Source: Methanobacterium sp.
GTDB taxonomy: Archaea; Methanobacteriota; Methanobacteria; Methanobacteriales; Methanobacteriaceae
Direction of reading: 5' to 3'
DNA length: 27,768 nt
NCBI GenBank assembly: GCA_020855015.1
Contig: JAHKLP010000099.1
Location: 1 to 27,768 of the forward strand
In this document: positions 1 through 7,322 of the stretch, piece after piece
Layout: each line of letters opens with the position of its first letter
How positions within the stretch are numbered: position 1 is the first letter of the stretch
Translations under genes and position numbers: made by a program
Notes under the pieces: generated by a model
The model's input: the letters and a program-made list of their open reading frames with translations, nothing else
What the model was told of the DNA's origin: nothing
Databases searched by the model: none

Positions 1-1
1 A

Positions 2-277
2 AAACTTATATTTGCCGAAGCAGGAACTGCATTTGAACTAACCAACATACCAGTAGTACCAGCAGCACTATCAATATCAGTGGTAATGTTAGTTTTAGGC
101 GCAATATACGGATTCGTAATGGGCATACTGACCGGAGACATACTTGTGGCGATAATAGGACTCATAACCTACGCTATTGGATGGTTTATTATGTACTTCA
201 TTATTGTTGCCCTTACCACAGTATTCTACAACTTCCTACAGCCCAGAATCGGTGGAGTGAAACTAGAACTGGAATAA
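2..277 (+). CDS. Membrane protein with YN-x-L-x-P-x-IGG module, 3' part only (5' end outside window)
   Basis: The reading frame is open from the window edge to the TAA at 275-277, so this is the C-terminal 91 residues of a longer protein; the internal ATG at 86 or GTG at 80 need not be the true start. The visible part has a short motif (FELTNIPVVP), about three hydrophobic segments and the ending YNFLQPRIGGVKLELE. The same start and end motifs occur three times in the next gene (464-1378), so the two are paralogs and this one holds at least one full module. The function is unknown. The C-terminal Y-N...G-G-(I/V)-x-L pattern faintly resembles actinobacterial DUF3566 membrane proteins; that is a recollection of motif shape, not a demonstrated homology. 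Confidence 0.8.
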   Translation, partial: KLIFAEAGTAFELTNIPVVPAALSISVVMLVLGAIYGFVMGILTGDILVAIIGLITYAIGWFIMYFIIVALTTVFYNFLQPRIGGVKLELE

Positions 278-291
278 AAACTCAAAAATAA

Positions 292-315
292 TTTTCCCCT
301 CTTTTTTATTTTTCT
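292..315 (+). terminator. Oligo-T terminator after the first membrane gene
   Basis: About 15 bases after the stop codon there are T-rich tracts on the coding strand (TTTT, TTTTTT, TTTTT) separated by CCCCTC and A. Archaeal RNA polymerase terminates at such oligo-T tracts without needing a hairpin. No strong stem is seen. Confidence 0.45.
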
Positions 316-320
316 TAACC

Positions 321-420
321 AATTAGATAAAGTGCTATTTATTTTATATTCTTCATTTACAGGAACAGCTCATTTTATACATTAAAAAAAATATTAAAAA
401 TAATGACTTAATTAGATAAA
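321..420. repeat. Pair of 11-bp direct repeats AATTAGATAAA upstream of the triple-module gene
   Basis: AATTAGATAAA occurs at 321-331 and again at 410-420. Between the copies lies a TATA-like TTTTATAC at 373-380, the best promoter candidate for the gene at 464. In this AT-rich region the repeat could be chance, or it could be a pair of regulator sites. Confidence 0.3.
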
Positions 421-426
421 ATAAAT

Positions 427-448
427 ATTAATATCGTTTAATATTAAT
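427..448. promoter_or_regulatory. 8-6-8 inverted repeat just before the ribosome binding site
   Basis: ATTAATAT at 427-434 and ATATTAAT at 441-448 are exact reverse complements around a six-base spacer. The repeat ends three bases before the GGAGG at 451-455 of the gene at 464. If transcription starts about 25 bases after the TATA at 373-380, the repeat lies in the leader and could form a hairpin next to the ribosome binding site. Its sequence is wholly A/T, so chance is a real alternative. Confidence 0.35.
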
Positions 449-463
449 TAGGAGGAAAATTTA

Positions 464-1378
464 ATGGAAGAAATTAAAGAAATTAAATCTGTAACTATAG
501 TACCCTTCACGTTGATGAATTCTGCGATTTCAGCAATTCTGGGCCTTATCTATGCATTGATATTGATACTGGTACTGGGATTGGTGGCTATTTTCGTGCC
601 AACAACCGCCAGCGGAATCATCGGTTTACTTTTAACATCAGCTTTAGCCGTAATTCTAATTTTACCAACTGGATCGTTTTTAATGAGTATTGTGTTCTCA
701 TTCTTGCTGAGCTACATTTACAACTTGCTGGTGCCAAGAGTGGGAGGTATAAAACTGAAATTACACGATATGAAGGAAATTCAATCGATCCCTGTAATTC
801 CATTATCCCTGATGGCTTCAATCATATACACCATTTACACTTTCATTTTAATGTTGATAGTGGCCCCAATATTGATGTTGGCTCTACAGGGTGCTACCTT
901 TGCAGCCATTAGTACCACCAGTTCTTTACCAGAATTAGGAGGCTTAGGCGCCCTAGGAATCATAGGAATAATCATAATGGTAATTGCAATACCTATAATG
1001 GTCTTTATATACACCTTGATTTACAGTGCTCTAATGGCACTACTGTACAATTTCTTAGCACCAAAAATAGGAGGTATACGGCTTAAATTTAAATCAATCC
1101 AGAATAATCTGTTTGAAATCAAAAAAATCAAACCCATACCATTAGCATTGATTCTTGCAGTGGCGACAACCGTGGCGACAACCATTTTAAACCTGATATT
1201 CTATATTCCTGAGATGTTAATGTATTTGGCTGTAAGAGAACCATTATTTGCAATTGGATATTTAATCGGGAACATTTTGGGAACTTTCATACTAGTTTTC
1301 ATCATATATGCCATTACAGCCCTCATATACAACTTCTTAAGGCCAACAATCGGAGGAATTGAGTTAGAACTGGAATGA
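464..1378 (+). CDS. Polytopic membrane protein with three tandem YN-x-L-x-P-x-IGG modules
   Basis: A 304-residue integral membrane protein of unknown function, starting at ATG behind a GGAGG site. It is built from three diverged repeats: residues 1-100, 101 to about 214, and about 215-304. Each opens with an (E/K)I-K-x-I-x-x-(V/I)-x-x-(I/V)-P-like segment, passes through several hydrophobic helices, and closes with a signature: YNLLVPRVGGIKLKL (86-100), YNFLAPKIGGIRLKF (195-209), YNFLRPTIGGIELEL (289-303). The short charged ends probably lie on the same side of the membrane, which would require an even number of helices per module; this is inference. The gene 5' of it encodes the same module, so the locus has grown by gene and domain duplication. 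No enzyme or transporter motif is visible. Confidence 0.85.
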   Translation: MEEIKEIKSVTIVPFTLMNSAISAILGLIYALILILVLGLVAIFVPTTASGIIGLLLTSALAVILILPTGSFLMSIVFSFLLSYIYNLLVPRVGGIKLKLHDMKEIQSIPVIPLSLMASIIYTIYTFILMLIVAPILMLALQGATFAAISTTSSLPELGGLGALGIIGIIIMVIAIPIMVFIYTLIYSALMALLYNFLAPKIGGIRLKFKSIQNNLFEIKKIKPIPLALILAVATTVATTILNLIFYIPEMLMYLAVREPLFAIGYLIGNILGTFILVFIIYAITALIYNFLRPTIGGIELELE

Positions 1379-1402
1379 AACGGTTTGACCAAATGATGAG
1401 TT

Positions 1403-1419
1403 GTTTAATATGATTAAAC
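1403..1419. promoter_or_regulatory. Perfect 7-3-7 inverted repeat upstream of a TATA box
   Basis: GTTTAATATGATTAAAC is a perfect inverted repeat (GTTTAAT, spacer ATG, ATTAAAC). It ends two bases before the TATA box at 1422-1429, so a bound protein would overlap the BRE and TFB contact region of the promoter for the gene at 1495. It could instead be a weak hairpin at the 3' end of the upstream transcript. Confidence 0.45.
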
Positions 1420-1421
1420 CA

Positions 1422-1429
1422 TTTATAAG
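1422..1429 (+). promoter_or_regulatory. TATA box of the phosphomevalonate dehydratase small-subunit gene
   Basis: TTTATAAG matches the archaeal TATA consensus well and lies 66 bases before the ATG at 1495. Transcription would be expected to start near 1450. Confidence 0.55.
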
Positions 1430-1434
1430 TGCAA

Positions 1435-1456
1435 ATAGGTTTATTTTTTAACCTAT
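1435..1456 (+). promoter_or_regulatory. 7-bp stem with T-rich loop at the predicted transcription start
   Basis: ATAGGTT at 1435-1441 pairs exactly with AACCTAT at 1450-1456 around an eight-base loop, mostly T. It spans the predicted transcription start of the gene at 1495. It may be an operator, or a stem-plus-T terminator-like element for transcripts entering from 1378. The sequence alone does not decide between these. Confidence 0.4.
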
Positions 1457-1494
1457 CCCCTATTTTTTATACTAAAAAAGAGGAATAATTAATC

Positions 1495-1905
1495 ATGACT
1501 GCTGTTATTATCAAGTGCCGTAAAATTTCTCGGGGTAAAGCTAAAGGTGAAGTAATATTATCCCACGAACCATTAAGTTTTCTGGGCGGTGTTGACCCTA
1601 AAACCGGAAATGTTATAGATAGAGGACACCAACTCTACAAGCAGAATATTAGTGGTAGAATACTGGTTATTCCATCCGGGAAGGGTTCCACTGTTGGTTC
1701 CTATGTGATCTTCCAGATGGCTAAAAACAACACTGCACCCCAGGCAATCATTGCAATGGAAGCCGAACCCATAATCGCAACTGGAGCCATAATGGCCAGC
1801 ATTCCCATGGTAGACCATCCAGAAGAAGATGTTCTCGAAATTCTAACTGATGGCGACCTGGTGGAAGTTGATGCAGATGCCAAGATTATAAAAAAGATAA
1901 ATTGA
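1495..1905 (+). CDS. Phosphomevalonate dehydratase (aconitase X) small subunit, DUF126 family
   Basis: A 136-residue soluble protein of the DUF126/aconitase X swivel-domain family. In archaea this small subunit joins a large DUF521/aconitase X subunit to dehydrate (R)-5-phosphomevalonate to trans-anhydromevalonate phosphate, a step of the archaeal mevalonate pathway to isoprenoid lipids. Seen here are the conserved PSGKGST-x-GSY motif (residues 60-70), the early GGVDPKTG (31-38) and the typical full length of the family. A GAGGA site lies 10 bases before the ATG. The large subunit is not in this window, so the two genes are unlinked here or the partner lies beyond the left edge. It has its own TATA box and two nearby inverted repeats, which suggests it is transcribed alone. 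Confidence 0.9.
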   Translation: MTAVIIKCRKISRGKAKGEVILSHEPLSFLGGVDPKTGNVIDRGHQLYKQNISGRILVIPSGKGSTVGSYVIFQMAKNNTAPQAIIAMEAEPIIATGAIMASIPMVDHPEEDVLEILTDGDLVEVDADAKIIKKIN

Positions 1906-2108
1906 AAATTAGGGCTTTCCAAGAATTTAAATCTAATAAATACTTTTCAAAGATTGATTTATCACTGAAGAAACATATGAATTTTAAAAAAGATAATATA
2001 AACTAGATTATATACTTGTAGGGTTAGTATACTTCATAGGGATGATATAATTTTTTGTCCTGAATTTTTTATATGATAAATATTTAATTTGTCCAAGAGT
2101 AGGTTCAG

Positions 2109-3884
2109 ATGCTTTTCGCCATCATCTCCATTCTAATCTCTGTTAGTTGCCTGTTCATAGGGAACTATATTTATTACCACAACCCTAATAATAAGCTAAA
2201 TCAAGTTTTGGCTCTTTTCAGCTTCTTCATCAGCTACATGGCATTTACTGATTTTCAACTCAGTTACGTGAACACATATGAAGAAGCTTACTTTTGGATG
2301 AAGGTCGCGTTCCCCTGGATGTTTGTTGCTTCTTTTTACATTCACCTAGCACTACTAGCCACTGAAAAGTTCCATATCCTTGAAAAAAAGATAATATACA
2401 TATTTATATACCTTCCATCTGCTGTATTTGCTATTTTGAATCTCACCACCAGTGAACTTACCCTGGGGGTGCAAATGGGATACTGGGGATGGACTTACTT
2501 ACCTTCCGACTCAACACTCTATTTACTGGCAATAATCTGGGCTTTTTTATCAGGGATCATGAGTGCAATACTTATTTTGCATTATTACCTTAAATCTACA
2601 GGTACAAAACGCCAACAAGCAAAATACATCTTCATTGGCATATATTTGCCTCTGATAATGGGTATTGTTACTGAAATATTAATTCCTTCCTTATTTTCAA
2701 TCCCCTCACCAAGTATGCTCAATCTATTCTTGACCATTGGATTGGCCGCTATTGTGTATGGTATATGGAAATTCCGATTACCTCAGTTAACTTCTTCAGT
2801 GATTTCTGATAAGATTCTTTCTACCATGTCAAATTTTCTTTTTTTACTTGACGAAGAAGGAAAAATCATCCATGTAAACCTGAAAGCCATTGAATTATCT
2901 GGTTACAGTGAAGAAAAGTTGTTAGGTCAGACCTTAAATTTCATCTTTCCACAAAGTTTTGAAGATTCTTCTGCAGTACCCGTGGAAAACCTGGAAACAA
3001 TCCTTACCAACAAAAAGGGCAAAAAAATGCCAGTTTTAACATCCACATCCATAATAAAGACATCTAAAAATGATGTTTTAGGATTAGTTTTAGTGGGTAA
3101 TGATATCAGCCAATTAAAAGAGGCAGAAAAAGAAAGAGACCAATACCGTGAACACTTGGAAGAATTAGTGGAAGAACGCACCAAAAAATTAGAAAAAACT
3201 AATCATGAGCTGAAAAAGGAGATAATAGCTCATGAAAAAGCAGAAGCCAAGCTAAAAGACTCTTTGGATGAAAAGGACATTTTAGTAAAAGAGATCCACC
3301 ATCGTGTGAAAAATAATCTAATAACTATCTCCAGCCTGCTGAATCTACAATCACATTATATAACCGATGAAAAAACATTGAATATCTTCAAAGAGAGTCA
3401 AAACAGGGCAAAATCCATGGCAATGATCCATGAAAGACTTTATAGGACTGAAATCGGTAGGAAAATTGAATTCGGAGAATACTTACGTTCACTGGCCACA
3501 GAACTTTTCCATACATACACATTAGATCCAGAAATTAAGTTAAACTTAGAATTGGACAATGTTAAAGTTGATGTGAACAGTGCCATTCCTCTAGGCCTTA
3601 TAGTCAACGAACTAATAACAAACAGTTTCAAATATGCATTTCCGGAGGGTAAAGGAGATTTAACCATCATATTTAAGCGTTTAGATGATTCGGAGGATGA
3701 TTTTGAACTTGTAGTTAGTGATAACGGTGTTGGATTCCCTGAGGGTGTGAACTTCCGAAAAGTTGATTCTCTGGGTTTGCTGTTGGTAAATAACCTAATA
3801 AACCAGTTAGATGGTACCATCGAATTAGACCAGAGTCAGGGAACCAAATTCACAATTCGTTTTAAAGATTCAAAACCATATTAA
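2109..3884 (+). CDS. Membrane sensor histidine kinase (7TM - PAS - HisKA_2 - HATPase)
   Basis: A 591-residue sensor kinase. Residues 1 to about 225 hold about seven hydrophobic helices, like the histidine-kinase N-terminal 7TM sensor region. A PAS domain follows (about 235-335), then a charged coiled coil (about 335-390). The H-box EIHHRVKNNL (395-404) with its His pair at 397-398 marks the HisKA_2 class. The ATPase domain has the N-box around NELITNSFKYAF (500-511) and the DNGVGFP G1 box (538-544). It should autophosphorylate in response to a membrane or small-ligand signal and pass phosphate to a response regulator. No receiver-domain gene lies nearby, so it is an orphan kinase. Only a weak AGG precedes the ATG; a TATA-like TTATATGA sits 30-40 bases upstream, so the transcript may be nearly leaderless. 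Confidence 0.9.
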   Translation: MLFAIISILISVSCLFIGNYIYYHNPNNKLNQVLALFSFFISYMAFTDFQLSYVNTYEEAYFWMKVAFPWMFVASFYIHLALLATEKFHILEKKIIYIFIYLPSAVFAILNLTTSELTLGVQMGYWGWTYLPSDSTLYLLAIIWAFLSGIMSAILILHYYLKSTGTKRQQAKYIFIGIYLPLIMGIVTEILIPSLFSIPSPSMLNLFLTIGLAAIVYGIWKFRLPQLTSSVISDKILSTMSNFLFLLDEEGKIIHVNLKAIELSGYSEEKLLGQTLNFIFPQSFEDSSAVPVENLETILTNKKGKKMPVLTSTSIIKTSKNDVLGLVLVGNDISQLKEAEKERDQYREHLEELVEERTKKLEKTNHELKKEIIAHEKAEAKLKDSLDEKDILVKEIHHRVKNNLITISSLLNLQSHYITDEKTLNIFKESQNRAKSMAMIHERLYRTEIGRKIEFGEYLRSLATELFHTYTLDPEIKLNLELDNVKVDVNSAIPLGLIVNELITNSFKYAFPEGKGDLTIIFKRLDDSEDDFELVVSDNGVGFPEGVNFRKVDSLGLLLVNNLINQLDGTIELDQSQGTKFTIRFKDSKPY

Positions 3885-3930
3885 ATATCACACTGGTAGA
3901 AAGGTCTAAAAAATAATATGGAAAAATAAA

Positions 3931-4347
3931 TTAAAAATCAGAATCTACTTCTTCTTCTCGGCCCTTTTCCTTTATTTCAGCACCGATAACGCCTCCAACA
4001 GCGCCAAGAACTCCCCCTACGAATATCACAACCACCGTCACAAAAACGCCTGCAATCAGGGTTGCGGTACCTGCCAGCATGCCAATTTTAGCAAATATTA
4101 ATCCGATTATGGCACTTAGAGCCCCAAATCCGGCGATGAATAGGATTCCAATAATCAAGCCACCGATGATTCCGGTTAATGCACCTTCTGCCAGGGCATC
4201 TTTTTTCTCCCCATTTCCCATATAGGTTGCCACAAGTCCACCAATTATTGGTCCTAAAAAGAATAATGGGAAGAATGAAACCGTGAAAACTATGGATAAC
4301 ACCGCGTTTAAAATGGATCCAACTCCAACTGTTCTCCAGTCTATCAT
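3931..4347 (-). CDS. Small Gly-rich four-helix membrane protein, DUF5518-like (paralog 1)
   Basis: A 138-residue membrane protein with four hydrophobic segments and many glycines, ending in a charged tail rich in E, K and D. The N-terminal MIDW-x-x-VGVGSI, the central IGGLVATYM-G and the GALTGIIGG turn match the layout of the DUF5518 family of archaeal membrane proteins of unknown function (family name from recall). It starts 11 bases after the stop of the gene at 4359-4787, so the two are probably co-transcribed and translationally coupled. It closes the four-member array; the oligo-T run on the minus strand below 3931 may end the transcript. No catalytic motif is seen. Confidence 0.8.
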   Translation of the reverse strand: MIDWRTVGVGSILNAVLSIVFTVSFFPLFFLGPIIGGLVATYMGNGEKKDALAEGALTGIIGGLIIGILFIAGFGALSAIIGLIFAKIGMLAGTATLIAGVFVTVVVIFVGGVLGAVGGVIGAEIKEKGREEEVDSDF

Positions 4348-4358
4348 TTTATCATCTC

Positions 4359-4787
4359 TTATTGTTCTTCATCTTCCTCATCATCATCCTGATCTAAAAT
4401 ATCTTCATTGAGTATTTGTCCCCTATTCCGACTTGCTTTTATCACAAAACCTATTATCCCCCCTGCAAGACCAAATAGAATGAATGCTGGGATTAATATT
4501 AAATAAATTATAATAAGGCCGACAACTATTTTTTCTGAAAATCCAAAATATGCATATACAACTAGGACATAAATTATCGCTGTGAAAAGACCCACGAGAG
4601 CTCCATGTACTGCTCCTACCTTAAAACTATTATTTACTAAGTATCCTACTAGGATTCCTGCCAAAAGAGGGACTATAACACCTATGTAAATTAGTGGTAT
4701 GAACATTCCCAAACAGAACACCAGTACAACTGCAAGTGCGGTGACAATAAGTATATTTTTTTGATCAATCATGGTTTTTGCCTTCAT
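4359..4787 (-). CDS. Small membrane protein, diverged DUF5518-like (paralog 2)
   Basis: A 142-residue, four-helix membrane protein. It retains the array's landmarks (LLAGILVGYLVNN, then GAVHGALVGLFTA, then a final glycine-rich helix), but differs from the others in having an acidic C-terminal tail (ILDQDDDEEDEEQ). The chosen ATG has GAGG four bases upstream; a second in-frame ATG five codons later (MIDQ) aligns better with paralog 1, but its distance from the GAGG is too great. It lies 11 bases before paralog 1. It has 131 bases of AT-rich DNA upstream, enough for its own promoter. The function is unknown. Confidence 0.75.
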   Translation of the reverse strand: MKAKTMIDQKNILIVTALAVVLVFCLGMFIPLIYIGVIVPLLAGILVGYLVNNSFKVGAVHGALVGLFTAIIYVLVVYAYFGFSEKIVVGLIIIYLILIPAFILFGLAGGIIGFVIKASRNRGQILNEDILDQDDDEEDEEQ

Positions 4788-4878
4788 AAATCCTCTTAAT
4801 TACTCATATTAATGAAAATGATACTATATTAATGGTTGGATTTGAGAAAAATAAACTTAACTGAACTTAAAATGAGTG

Positions 4879-4893
4879 AAAAAAAATAAAAAA
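4879..4893 (-). terminator. Oligo-T terminator downstream of paralog 3
   Basis: Read on the minus strand this is a T6 tract, one A, then a T8 tract, about 25 bases after the stop of the gene at 4919-5290. It is a typical archaeal terminator and separates paralog 3 from paralog 2. Confidence 0.5.
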
Positions 4894-4918
4894 GATATGA
4901 TAATAAATTTTTCCTGGT

Positions 4919-5290
4919 TTAAACTGCTCCTGGCTCTCCTTTTATCAAAGCACCGATTAATCCACCAACTGCCATTATAATCAGAACCCCCAGAGATCCT
5001 ATGATTAAGATCAATGAAGTTGCCGTAGCAGCTGCGAATCCGATTAAACCCAAGATTAGGGTTCCGAAAATGAGCAATAATATCGACACAACTATGGCTC
5101 CAAATAAACCTGAAACTGCTCCATTTGCAGCACCATTACCCGCTGTTCCCCCTACCATGTATCCGACAACCATTCCAGCTAATAACCAGCCTAACAATGC
5201 GCCCACTCCAGGAATAATAGCTGCAAAAATAGCTCCCAGAACTATGGACAGGATAAATCCAATAATTACTGCTCCCCAGTCGATCTCCAT
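4919..5290 (-). CDS. Small Gly-rich four-helix membrane protein, DUF5518-like (paralog 3)
   Basis: A 123-residue protein, almost entirely hydrophobic, with four helices. MEIDWGAVIIGFILSIVLG at the start, VVGYMVGGTAGNGAANGAVSG in the middle and GGLIGALIKGEPGAV at the end are the clearest version of the motif set shared by the array. A strong GGAGG precedes the ATG at good spacing. Oligo-T tracts lie both upstream (5308-5340) and downstream (4879-4893), so it may be transcribed as its own unit. The Gly-x-x-x-Gly patterns suggest tightly packed helices and oligomer formation; this is inference. The function is unknown. Confidence 0.8.
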   Translation of the reverse strand: MEIDWGAVIIGFILSIVLGAIFAAIIPGVGALLGWLLAGMVVGYMVGGTAGNGAANGAVSGLFGAIVVSILLLIFGTLILGLIGFAAATATSLILIIGSLGVLIIMAVGGLIGALIKGEPGAV

Positions 5291-5307
5291 TTTTTTAAAC
5301 CTCCATT

Positions 5308-5340
5308 TAAAAAAATAAAAAAATTATAAAAAAATAAAAA
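5308..5340 (-). terminator. Multiple oligo-T tracts between paralogs 4 and 3
   Basis: On the minus strand, directly after the stop of the gene ending at 5346, there are four T-runs of five to seven bases separated by short A-containing breaks. This is a strong archaeal terminator. Read-through into paralog 3 remains possible because its GGAGG follows at once. Confidence 0.55.
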
Positions 5341-5345
5341 ACTAT

Positions 5346-5713
5346 TTAAACTTCCACTGCTGGTGCATCTCCTTTAATTAGAGCTCCTACGGCTCCACAT
5401 ATAGCGCCGATAATTGCATAAATTATTACTGCAATTATTAATGCTAATATGCCTACTCCCACTCCAGCTAATCCTGCTAAAGCTCCACCTATAATCATTG
5501 CTATGATTCCGGCGAGTATGCTGCAACAACTCCTACGAGTGCTCCATGGATGGCACCGTTCATATATCCGCCAGCAACACTGTAACCAACATATGCAGTC
5601 GCAATTATGTAAGCAATTATGCCCCATCCCGGAAGAACCATGTCAATTATTAAACCAAGAATTAATGCAATTACTATACCAATGATAACCGGCATCCACT
5701 TAACTTCTACCAT
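5346..5713 (-). pseudogene. DUF5518-like membrane protein broken by a one-base frameshift (paralog 4)
   Basis: Two overlapping minus-strand frames together make one complete family member. The N-terminal half (MVEVKWMPVIIGIVIALILG to GAIHGALVGVVAA) starts at ATG 5713 with GGAGG eight bases upstream. After GVVAA it runs into AYSPES and a stop. The C-terminal half continues in the neighbouring frame as ILAGIIAMIIGG, ending in GALIKGDAPAVEV, which matches the end of paralog 3. The coding strand reads GCAGCATACTC near 5517-5523; one extra A (GCAGCAATACTC) would restore A-A-I-L-A. This is therefore a one-base deletion, a sequencing error, or a programmed shift. Both halves are otherwise intact, so the lesion is recent or artefactual. 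A GTG at 5722 was not chosen because it overlaps the ribosome binding site. Confidence 0.85.
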
Positions 5714-5887
5714 GCTTTTCACCTCCCATAATTTATTAAATCCACATATAATTTTCTTAATAATATCCTTAATATGTTTTTTCTTTTTTATTTCATATCT
5801 CTGCTAAAATAAGAGCAAAAATTAATAGTAGTAGGTAATTTATCCCTTTTTATCAATAAACTCATTGAAAAAAATGGATTATACTAA

Positions 5888-5895
5888 TTTATATC
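5888..5895 (+). promoter_or_regulatory. TATA box candidate for the amidohydrolase gene
   Basis: TTTATATC lies about 115 bases before the GTG at 6009, predicting a leader of roughly 90 bases. It is the best TATA match in the 286-base divergent gap 5723-6008, which otherwise shows no ORF or clear repeat. Confidence 0.4.
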
Positions 5896-6008
5896 AAACA
5901 ATTCATTTTTTATCCAATACGTTATTCCCAGATAAAAAATAACAATTAGAACCAACAGATCATTCAATTAATTTTCATGTGGGATAAATTGGAGGATGGT
6001 GTCAAGTA

Positions 6009-7238
6009 GTGTACTTTTTAATCCATAACGGAACGCTCATAGATGGTAATGGCGGCGAACCAGTAGAAAATGCAGCAGTGCTAATAAAAGACAGGACAAT
6101 CCTGGATATTGGCCAGAAAGATTCTGTTAAAGTTCCAGATGGTGAAATTAAACGTTTGGATGCTCAGGGAGGTTTCATACTACCCGGTTTCATTGACTGT
6201 CACGTTCACATGATGTTTAATGGTTTCCGCTTTGAAAACCCACTATACACACCATTATCCCTGTATTTCTATGAAGCTGTTAGAAACCTGGAAAAAACCC
6301 TAGAAACAGGAGTCACCACTGCAAGAGATGCGGGAATGGCAGATTATGGTGTGAAAATGGCAGTTGAAGAAGGTCTGATAATTGGTCCCCGTCTCCAGAT
6401 CAGTGTCATGCCCCTATCCATAACCGGAGGTCATTTCGATTTACAACTCAAATCTGGTAAAACCGTGAAAACCAGTTACCCGGGACTGCCCGAATCAGTC
6501 TGCGACGGACCAGAAGAAGTGAGAAAAAGAGTTAGAGAAGTTTTAAGGGCCGGTGCTGAAGTTGTCAAGGTAATGGTAACCGGGGGAGTCATAAGTGCCA
6601 ATGACAGCCCAGAACATCCCCAGTTCACCAGGGAAGAGTTGCGAATAATAGTTGAAGAGGCATCCTATCGTAACTTACCAGTCATGGCCCATGCACATGG
6701 ATCTTCCGGTGTTAAAAACGCTTTGAATGCTGGGATAAAATCCATTGAACACGGAACATATCTTGATGAAGAATGCATACAGCTTCTACTGGAAAATGAT
6801 GCCTGGCTGGTAGCCACACAACTGGCACATTGGAGCAACCTGGAACTCCTGGAAGATGGAGAACTTCCGGATTTTAGTCAGGAAGACGCCCGTAAAGTGG
6901 CCATGAACAGCCATAAAAGTATGAAAAAAGCCTACCAGGCAGGGGTTAAAATTGTAATGGGCACCGACAGTGGAATAGCCCCTCATGGTCAGAACCTGCG
7001 GGAACTGGGATATTTATGCGATATTGGGATGACCCCCATGGAAGCAATTCAGGCGGGTACTAAAAATGCAGCAGAACTAGTGGGAATGGACAAGAAAATC
7101 GGAACACTGGAAAAAGGAAAACTGGCCGATGTGATTATAAGTCAAAACGACCCAATAAAGGATATTAAATCATTAGGGAGTCATGAAAACATCGTGCTGG
7201 TAATGAAGGAAGGAAAAGTTTTCAAAGACCTTAGATAA
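6009..7238 (+). CDS. Metal-dependent amidohydrolase (imidazolonepropionase/prolidase-like, COG1228 type)
   Basis: A 409-residue cytoplasmic hydrolase of the amidohydrolase superfamily. All usual metal-site elements are visible: HVH at 65-67 on strand 1, a Lys at 187 in VVKVMVTGG that could be carboxylated to bridge two metals, HAH at 228-230, EHGT with His248, and GTDSG with Asp320. The N-terminal small beta domain and the closing GTLEKGKLADVII are standard. The pattern fits the dipeptidase/imidazolonepropionase-like branch; the substrate cannot be read from sequence. The start is GTG: the upstream frame soon reaches a stop and offers no ATG, and GGAGG lies about 13 bases upstream, rather far. 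It stands alone, 84 bases before copA, which has its own TATA box. Confidence 0.88.
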   Translation: MYFLIHNGTLIDGNGGEPVENAAVLIKDRTILDIGQKDSVKVPDGEIKRLDAQGGFILPGFIDCHVHMMFNGFRFENPLYTPLSLYFYEAVRNLEKTLETGVTTARDAGMADYGVKMAVEEGLIIGPRLQISVMPLSITGGHFDLQLKSGKTVKTSYPGLPESVCDGPEEVRKRVREVLRAGAEVVKVMVTGGVISANDSPEHPQFTREELRIIVEEASYRNLPVMAHAHGSSGVKNALNAGIKSIEHGTYLDEECIQLLLENDAWLVATQLAHWSNLELLEDGELPDFSQEDARKVAMNSHKSMKKAYQAGVKIVMGTDSGIAPHGQNLRELGYLCDIGMTPMEAIQAGTKNAAELVGMDKKIGTLEKGKLADVIISQNDPIKDIKSLGSHENIVLVMKEGKVFKDLR

Positions 7239-7283
7239 TCTCATTAATGGATAATTAAGATATGATAAGCAATCTCCGAATAG

Positions 7284-7291
7284 CATATAAG
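7284..7291 (+). promoter_or_regulatory. TATA box of copA
   Basis: CATATAAG lies 32 bases before the copA ATG, predicting a transcription start about 10 bases before the start codon. This gives copA a promoter separate from the upstream amidohydrolase gene. Confidence 0.45.
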
Positions 7292-7322
7292 AACCACGAA
7301 AAATTGAAGGCGGAACCTGATT

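Noticed and set aside
3440..3820. 126-codon minus-strand frame inside the histidine kinase
   Set aside because: Antisense to the conserved kinase and ATPase domains; Ser-rich low-information translation.
5001..5318. 105-codon plus-strand frame antisense to paralog 3
   Set aside because: Pro/Ala/Asn-rich translation is the expected mirror of a Gly-rich membrane gene; no supporting signals.
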